Origin: Kitasatospora fiedleri
Lineage (GTDB): Bacteria > Actinomycetota > Actinomycetes > Streptomycetales > Streptomycetaceae
DNA: 64,000 nucleotides
Assembly (NCBI RefSeq): GCF_948472415.1
Contig: NZ_OX419519.1
Location: 5,022,001 to 5,086,000, forward strand
Reading direction: 5' to 3'
Below, one piece after another: positions 58,844 to 64,000 of this stretch. The notes beneath the pieces were generated by a model. The model saw nothing but the letters and a program-made list of their open reading frames with translations, did not search any database and had not been told where the DNA came from. A program made the translations under genes and the position numbers. Within the stretch, counting starts at the first letter, position 1; each line of letters opens with the position of its first letter.

Positions 58844-60046
58844 GTGAAGGCGATGCGCGGGGCACATGTGGCGGGGGCGCTCGCGGGCGCCCTGGTGCTG
58901 ATGACCACGGCCGGTTGCAGCTCCGGCCCGGCGAAGCCGGACGGCCCCAAGGGCACGGCCGGTGCCACGGCCGGCGAGAGCAAGCCGGCGGTGTCGGCCG
59001 CCACCATCGCCATCACGCCCGCCGACGGCGCCACCGGGGTGAAGCCGACCGGCGAGGTCAAGGTGACGGCCGCGGCCGGCAAGCTCACCTCGGTCAAGGT
59101 CACCGGCCCGGACGGCGTCGAGGTGCCCGGCCAGATCGCCGCCGACGGCAGCTGGGCCCCCACCGGCAGCCTCCTGGTGGCCACCGCCTACACCGTGGAC
59201 GCGCTCGCCGAGGACGACAAGGGCGTGGTCGCCAACGCGCGCTCCGGCTTCACCACCCTCACCCCCGACAAGGAGGCCGGCACCAGCGACAACATCGCGG
59301 ACGACGGCACCTACGGCGTCGGCATGATCGTCTCGGTGCGGTTCAAGCGGTCCGTGGTCAACAAGGACGCGGTCAAGGCCGGCATCACCTTCGAGACCTC
59401 CGACGGCACCGAGGTCCGCGGCCACTGGGTCAACGACAAGCGGATCGACTTCCGGCCGGAGAACTACTGGAACGCCAACACCAAGGTCACCATCCACTAC
59501 AAGCTCAAGAACGTGGAGACCGCGCCCGGCGTGTACGGCGACGTGGACAAGGACGAGCCGTTCACCATCGGCCGCTCGCAGGTCTCCACCGTGGACGTCA
59601 ACACCCACCGGATGTCGGTGGTCCGGGACGGCCAGCAGACCGACACCGTCGAGTTCACGGCCGGCAAGCCCGGCTACGACACCTGGAACGGCGTCATGGT
59701 GGTCGAGGCGATGGAGGGCACCACCCGGATGACCTCCAACGGCGTCACCAAGGAGGGCTCCGGCGACGAGTACGACCTGGTGGTTCCGCACGCCATGAGG
59801 TTGACGGACTCCGGCACCTACGTGCACGGCAACTCGTGGAGCGCGGGCGTGATCGGCCGCTCCAACGGCAGCCACGGCTGCATCGGCGTCACCGACACCG
59901 CCAAGGGCGGCGACGGCACCCCGGCGGGCAAGCTCTACAACTCCAGCATGGTCGGGGACGTGTTCAAGGTGGTCAACTCCAAGGGCGCGACGGTCTCGAT
60001 CGACAACGGCCTGGGCGGGTGGAACACCCCCTGGGCGCAGTGGTGA
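58844..60046 (+). CDS. Lipoprotein L,D-transpeptidase (third of three)
   Basis: 400 residues. Lipobox TTAGC with Cys25, linker, Ig-like domain (ATIAITPADGATGVKPTGEV), beta domain and YkuD domain with TYVHGNSWSAG and SHGCIGV (Cys346). Compared with the others, the conserved NYW before the active site is NSW. The GTG start (MKAMRGAHVAG) follows GGGGAGAG. It is closest to the second copy over the whole length, so tandem duplication is the simplest origin. Its neighbour is an RsbW-like ATPase, 103 bp downstream. Confidence 0.92.
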   Translation: MKAMRGAHVAGALAGALVLMTTAGCSSGPAKPDGPKGTAGATAGESKPAVSAATIAITPADGATGVKPTGEVKVTAAAGKLTSVKVTGPDGVEVPGQIAADGSWAPTGSLLVATAYTVDALAEDDKGVVANARSGFTTLTPDKEAGTSDNIADDGTYGVGMIVSVRFKRSVVNKDAVKAGITFETSDGTEVRGHWVNDKRIDFRPENYWNANTKVTIHYKLKNVETAPGVYGDVDKDEPFTIGRSQVSTVDVNTHRMSVVRDGQQTDTVEFTAGKPGYDTWNGVMVVEAMEGTTRMTSNGVTKEGSGDEYDLVVPHAMRLTDSGTYVHGNSWSAGVIGRSNGSHGCIGVTDTAKGGDGTPAGKLYNSSMVGDVFKVVNSKGATVSIDNGLGGWNTPWAQW

Positions 60047-60149
60047 CGCCCGGGCGTCCGTTCGGTTGCTGACGGCATATGCCAAATGAATAGTGATCGT
60101 TTGCTCATTGTCCGTACGCGGCCGCTCGCGTTCCGCAATGATGGGGCGC

Positions 60150-60719
60150 ATGGCGGCATGGGGCGAAGCAGACCGGTCATCACTTCCGGCGGCCGGCAGG
60201 CGTGGTGACGATCCGTCAGTGATCGGCGCCGGTGTGGTGCTGGCCGATCTGGAGCGGCTGACGCCGGAGGAGATGGAGCACCTCTTCTTCGGCGTCCTCA
60301 GCGATCCCGACGCCGCGGAGGAGGTGCGGCTGCCCTCCCGCCCGGAGTCGGCCAAGGTGGCCCGCCGGCTGGTCCTCTCGGTCTTACGGACGTGGAAACT
60401 CCACCAGCTGCTGGAGGCCGGGGAGTTGCTCACGGGCGAACTGGTGGCCAACGCCGTCCGGCACGCGGGCGGCCGGATGATCGGACTCAAGGTGACCCGC
60501 CGCCCCGGCTGGCTGCGGGTCGAGGTCCGGGACTCCTCGCGCGCCCTGCCCTGCCTGATCCGGGCCCCCGAGGTCGGCTACCAGAACGGCCACGGCCTGC
60601 GGCTGGTGGAGTCGCTCGCCGACCGCTGGGGCGCCGACCTGCTGCCGCGCGGCAAGGGCGTCTGGTTCGAGATCAGAATCCGCGAGCGGGCCGCCGCCAT
60701 CGCCGCCGCCGCGCTCTGA
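60150..60719 (+). CDS. RsbW-like ATP-binding protein (anti-sigma-factor-kinase type)
   Basis: 189 residues. A GHKL/HATPase_c_2 domain (about 65-180): SAKVARRLVLSVLRTW, N box LLTGELVANAVRHAGG, G1 region VEVRDSSRALP, G2-like GHGLRLVESLADRWG and a closing GVWFEIRI. The N-terminal 60 residues are variable. Such proteins are very numerous in streptomycetes and act as anti-sigma kinases or orphan ATPases; no anti-anti-sigma or sigma gene is adjacent, so the partner is unknown. The start at ATG 60150 lies 7 nt after AATGAT, though a weak GATGGGG site overlaps. Confidence 0.82.
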   Translation: MAAWGEADRSSLPAAGRRGDDPSVIGAGVVLADLERLTPEEMEHLFFGVLSDPDAAEEVRLPSRPESAKVARRLVLSVLRTWKLHQLLEAGELLTGELVANAVRHAGGRMIGLKVTRRPGWLRVEVRDSSRALPCLIRAPEVGYQNGHGLRLVESLADRWGADLLPRGKGVWFEIRIRERAAAIAAAAL

Positions 60720-60907
60720 GCCCGCACCGATCCACTCTGAGCCCACCCCGCCGTCCCACCTGGAATGTGAAGGTGAAGTGAACCACACGCCTTGGTTTCG
60801 ATTTTGTTCACCGGTTCACGGCATGCGATAGTCATGCACGTCGGGCAGCACAACCCGACGCCTCCCCTCCGCCGGCACGCACCCCCTTGGCCGCCGGAGG
60901 ACGCACA

Positions 60908-60945
60908 GGGGCCCCGGACCGCGCACCACCGCGGACAGGGGCCCC
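60908..60945 (-). terminator. Hairpin downstream of sdaA
   Basis: GGGGCCCC at 60908-60915 and 60938-60945, with inner CCGCG/CGCGG (60919-60923/60930-60934), 16 nt after the sdaA stop on the minus strand. It separates sdaA from the convergent ATPase gene. Confidence 0.6.
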
Positions 60946-60960
60946 GTACCGTTTCCGGGG

Positions 60961-62328
60961 TCAGCACTCGATGACGTTGACGGCGAGGCCGCCGCGGCTG
61001 GTCTCCTTGTACTTGACCTTCATGTCGGCGCCGGTCTCCTTCATGGTCTTGATCGCCTTGTCGAGGGAGACATGGTGGCGCCCGTCGCCGCGCAGGGCCA
61101 TCCGGGCGGCGGTGACGGCCTTCACCGAGGCCATGCCGTTGCGTTCGATGCAGGGGATCTGGACCAGGCCGCCGACCGGGTCGCAGGTGAGGCCGAGGTT
61201 GTGCTCGATGCCGATCTCGGCGGCGTTCTCGACCTGCTCGGGGGTGCCGCCGAGGACCTCGGCGAGGCCGCCCGCGGCCATCGAGCAGGCGGAGCCGACC
61301 TCGCCCTGGCAGCCGACCTCGGCGCCGGAGATGGAGGCGTTCTCCTTGAAGAGCATGCCGATCGCGCCCGCCGCGAGCAGGAAGCGGACGATGCCCTCCT
61401 CGTCCGAGCCCGGGATGAAGTTCAGGTAGTAGTGCAGGACGGCCGGGATGATCCCGGCGGCGCCGTTGGTGGGGGCGGTGACCACCCGGCGGCCGGAGGC
61501 GTTCTCCTCGTTGACGGCCATCGCGTAGAGGGTGACCCACTCCATCGCGTTGCCCGGGTTGACGCCCTCGGCGCGCAGCGCGCGGGCGGCGGAGGCGGCC
61601 CGGCGGCGGACCTTGAGGCCGCCGGGGAGGATGCCCTCGCGGGACATGCCGGCCGCGACGCACTCCTTCATGACGGCCCAGATCTCCAGCAGCCCGGCCC
61701 GGATCTCGGCCTCGGTGCGCCACGCCTTCTCGTTCTCCAGCATCAGGCCGGAGATGGACAGGCCGGTCTCCCTGGTCAGCCGCAGCAGCTCCTCGCCGGT
61801 GCGGAAGGGGTACCGCAGGGCGGTGTCGTCGGGCTTGATCCGGGCCTCGCCGAGGGCGTCCTCGTCGACCACGAAGCCGCCGCCGACCGAGTAGTAGGTC
61901 TTCTCCAGCAGCGTCTCGCCGGAGGCGTCGTACGCCCACAGGGCCATGCCGTTGGCGTGGTACGGGAGCGCCTTGCGGCGGTGCAGGACCAGGTCGTGGT
62001 CCGGGTCGAACGGGATCTCGTGCCGGCCGAGCAGGCTGAGCCGCTTCTCGGCGCGAATCCGCTCGACGTCCAGGTCGGCGCGGTCGACGTCGACCGTGCG
62101 GGGCGAGTGGTTCTCCAGGCCGAGCAGGACGGCCTTGGGGGTGCCGTGGCCGTGCCCGGTGGCGCCGAGCGAGCCGTACAGCTCGGCGCGGACGGTGGCG
62201 ACCCGCTCCAGCAGGCCCTCGGAGCCGAGCCGGCGGGCGAACATCCGGGCCGCGCGCATCGGGCCCACGGTGTGCGAGGAGGAGGGGCCGATGCCGATGG
62301 AGAAGAGGTCGAAGACGCTGATGGCCAC
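60961..62328 (-). CDS. sdaA: L-serine ammonia-lyase (single-chain, iron-sulfur)
   Basis: Deaminates L-serine to pyruvate with a [4Fe-4S] cluster. 455 residues, the fused alpha-beta form. It opens [27 protein letters not shown] with the substrate SSSHT motif. Cluster cysteines are expected in [16 protein letters not shown] and in [17 protein letters not shown], and all are present. The GTG start has an AAGGA site. It is in line behind glyA and gcvH on the minus strand, so serine is either degraded to pyruvate or converted to glycine within one gene group. Confidence 0.95.
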   Translation of the reverse strand: MAISVFDLFSIGIGPSSSHTVGPMRAARMFARRLGSEGLLERVATVRAELYGSLGATGHGHGTPKAVLLGLENHSPRTVDVDRADLDVERIRAEKRLSLLGRHEIPFDPDHDLVLHRRKALPYHANGMALWAYDASGETLLEKTYYSVGGGFVVDEDALGEARIKPDDTALRYPFRTGEELLRLTRETGLSISGLMLENEKAWRTEAEIRAGLLEIWAVMKECVAAGMSREGILPGGLKVRRRAASAARALRAEGVNPGNAMEWVTLYAMAVNEENASGRRVVTAPTNGAAGIIPAVLHYYLNFIPGSDEEGIVRFLLAAGAIGMLFKENASISGAEVGCQGEVGSACSMAAGGLAEVLGGTPEQVENAAEIGIEHNLGLTCDPVGGLVQIPCIERNGMASVKAVTAARMALRGDGRHHVSLDKAIKTMKETGADMKVKYKETSRGGLAVNVIEC

Positions 62329-62487
62329 GGGGTGACGTCCTTGTCCGGTCTCGTGGTGGTGTGCCGGTTCCCGCCCGGTGGGGCGGGGCGCGGCATGGAA
62401 CGGGGCACCGCGCGCACCTCTCCAGTGTGCGTGGTGCCCCGGGAAGCCCGGGCGGGCCGCCGGTCGGGCGGCCCGCCGGGCGGGGTC

Positions 62488-63756
<1,269 letters not shown>

Positions 63757-63772
63757 CAGGGGGGTCTCCCGG

Positions 63773-64000
63773 TCAGGCGCCGGTGAAGGCGGTGTAGCCG
63801 TCGGCGTCGAGCAGCTCGTCGGTCGCCTCGACCCGGACCTTGAACAGCCAACCGCCCTCGAAGGGCTCCGAGTTGACCAGGGCCGGCTCGTCGATGACCG
63901 CCTGGTTGACCTCGGTGACCTCGCCGGTGGCGGGGGAGTAGAGGTCGCTGACCGACTTGGTGGATTCGAGCTCGCCACAGGTCTCACCCGCGGTGACGGT
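63773..64000 (-). CDS. gcvH: Glycine cleavage system H protein (5' part outside window)
   Basis: The C-terminal 75 residues are visible; the start lies beyond the window end. The sequence [24 protein letters not shown] carries the lipoyl-accepting lysine in ESTKSVSD, followed by [15 protein letters not shown] and a C-terminus [12 protein letters not shown] protein carries the aminomethyl group between the P, T and L proteins. glyA follows after 16 bp on the same strand; the rest of the glycine cleavage genes are expected upstream, outside the window. Confidence 0.95.
   Translation of the reverse strand, partial: TVTAGETCGELESTKSVSDLYSPATGEVTEVNQAVIDEPALVNSEPFEGGWLFKVRVEATDELLDADGYTAFTGA

Noticed and set aside
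63757-63772. Glycine riboswitch near gcvH/glyA
   Set aside because: The gap is only 16 bp; any such element would lie upstream of the glycine cleavage genes, outside the window.

Overview
The window is about 73% G+C with strong third-position GC bias, and its gene content is that of a Streptomycetaceae chromosome (Streptomyces or Kitasatospora). The signs are the Scy polarity scaffold, a conservon (cvn), the isobutyryl-CoA mutase subunit IcmA, the GlgE alpha-glucan pathway, and several starts that look leaderless. From memory, the gene order (scy, mce, thiolase, meaB, icmA, thioredoxin, pyk, ackA-pta, glgB-mak-treS-glgE/glgP, sdaA-glyA-gcvH) matches the SCO5396-SCO5471 core region of S. coelicolor. 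I see no tRNA, rRNA, CRISPR array, insertion sequence or prophage.

Layout. 1-6.5 kb: scy (3' end outside the window), methylmalonyl-CoA epimerase, an acetyl-CoA acetyltransferase, meaB and a MarR regulator. 6.7-11.7 kb: an MBL-fold hydrolase and a conservon cvnA-E whose P450 lacks the ExxR arginine. 11.8-15.5 kb: three translationally coupled AIM24-family genes and small membrane proteins. 15.6-22.2 kb: a secreted M4 metalloprotease, a MarR-DUF3817 pair, icmA behind two palindromic sites, an ECF sigma factor and a TetR regulator. 22.5-26.7 kb: a thioredoxin-TPR protein and a DUF6230 / DUF6114 / linker-rich exported-protein module whose third gene carries an apparent frameshift. 26.8-31.7 kb: pyruvate kinase, acetate kinase and phosphate acetyltransferase. 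31.9-43.6 kb: glgB, maltokinase, treS, glgE and divergent glgP. 43.7-55.8 kb: two asymmetric ABC exporters, a Tat-exported GH99/71-like enzyme and glgX. 56-60 kb: three tandem lipoprotein L,D-transpeptidases and an RsbW-like ATPase. 61-64 kb: sdaA, glyA and gcvH (cut by the window end).

How they fit together. TreS, maltokinase, GlgE and GlgB make a complete route from trehalose to branched alpha-glucan. GlgP and GlgX can degrade the product. Pyk, Pta and AckA sit at the overflow end of glycolysis. SdaA, GlyA and GcvH connect serine, glycine and one-carbon metabolism. The epimerase, thiolase, MeaB and IcmA handle short branched acyl-CoAs that feed polyketide precursors.

The least conventional signals are: a pair of ABC half-transporters with complementary NBD degeneration; two 18-bp palindromes 21 bp apart upstream of icmA; a 21-bp perfect palindrome within a longer stem between the GH99-like gene and the exporter; an 11-bp tandem triplet in front of the first L,D-transpeptidase; and the structured leader of the DUF6230 module. 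Start codons, promoters and hairpins were read by eye, so promoter and operator assignments are inferences.
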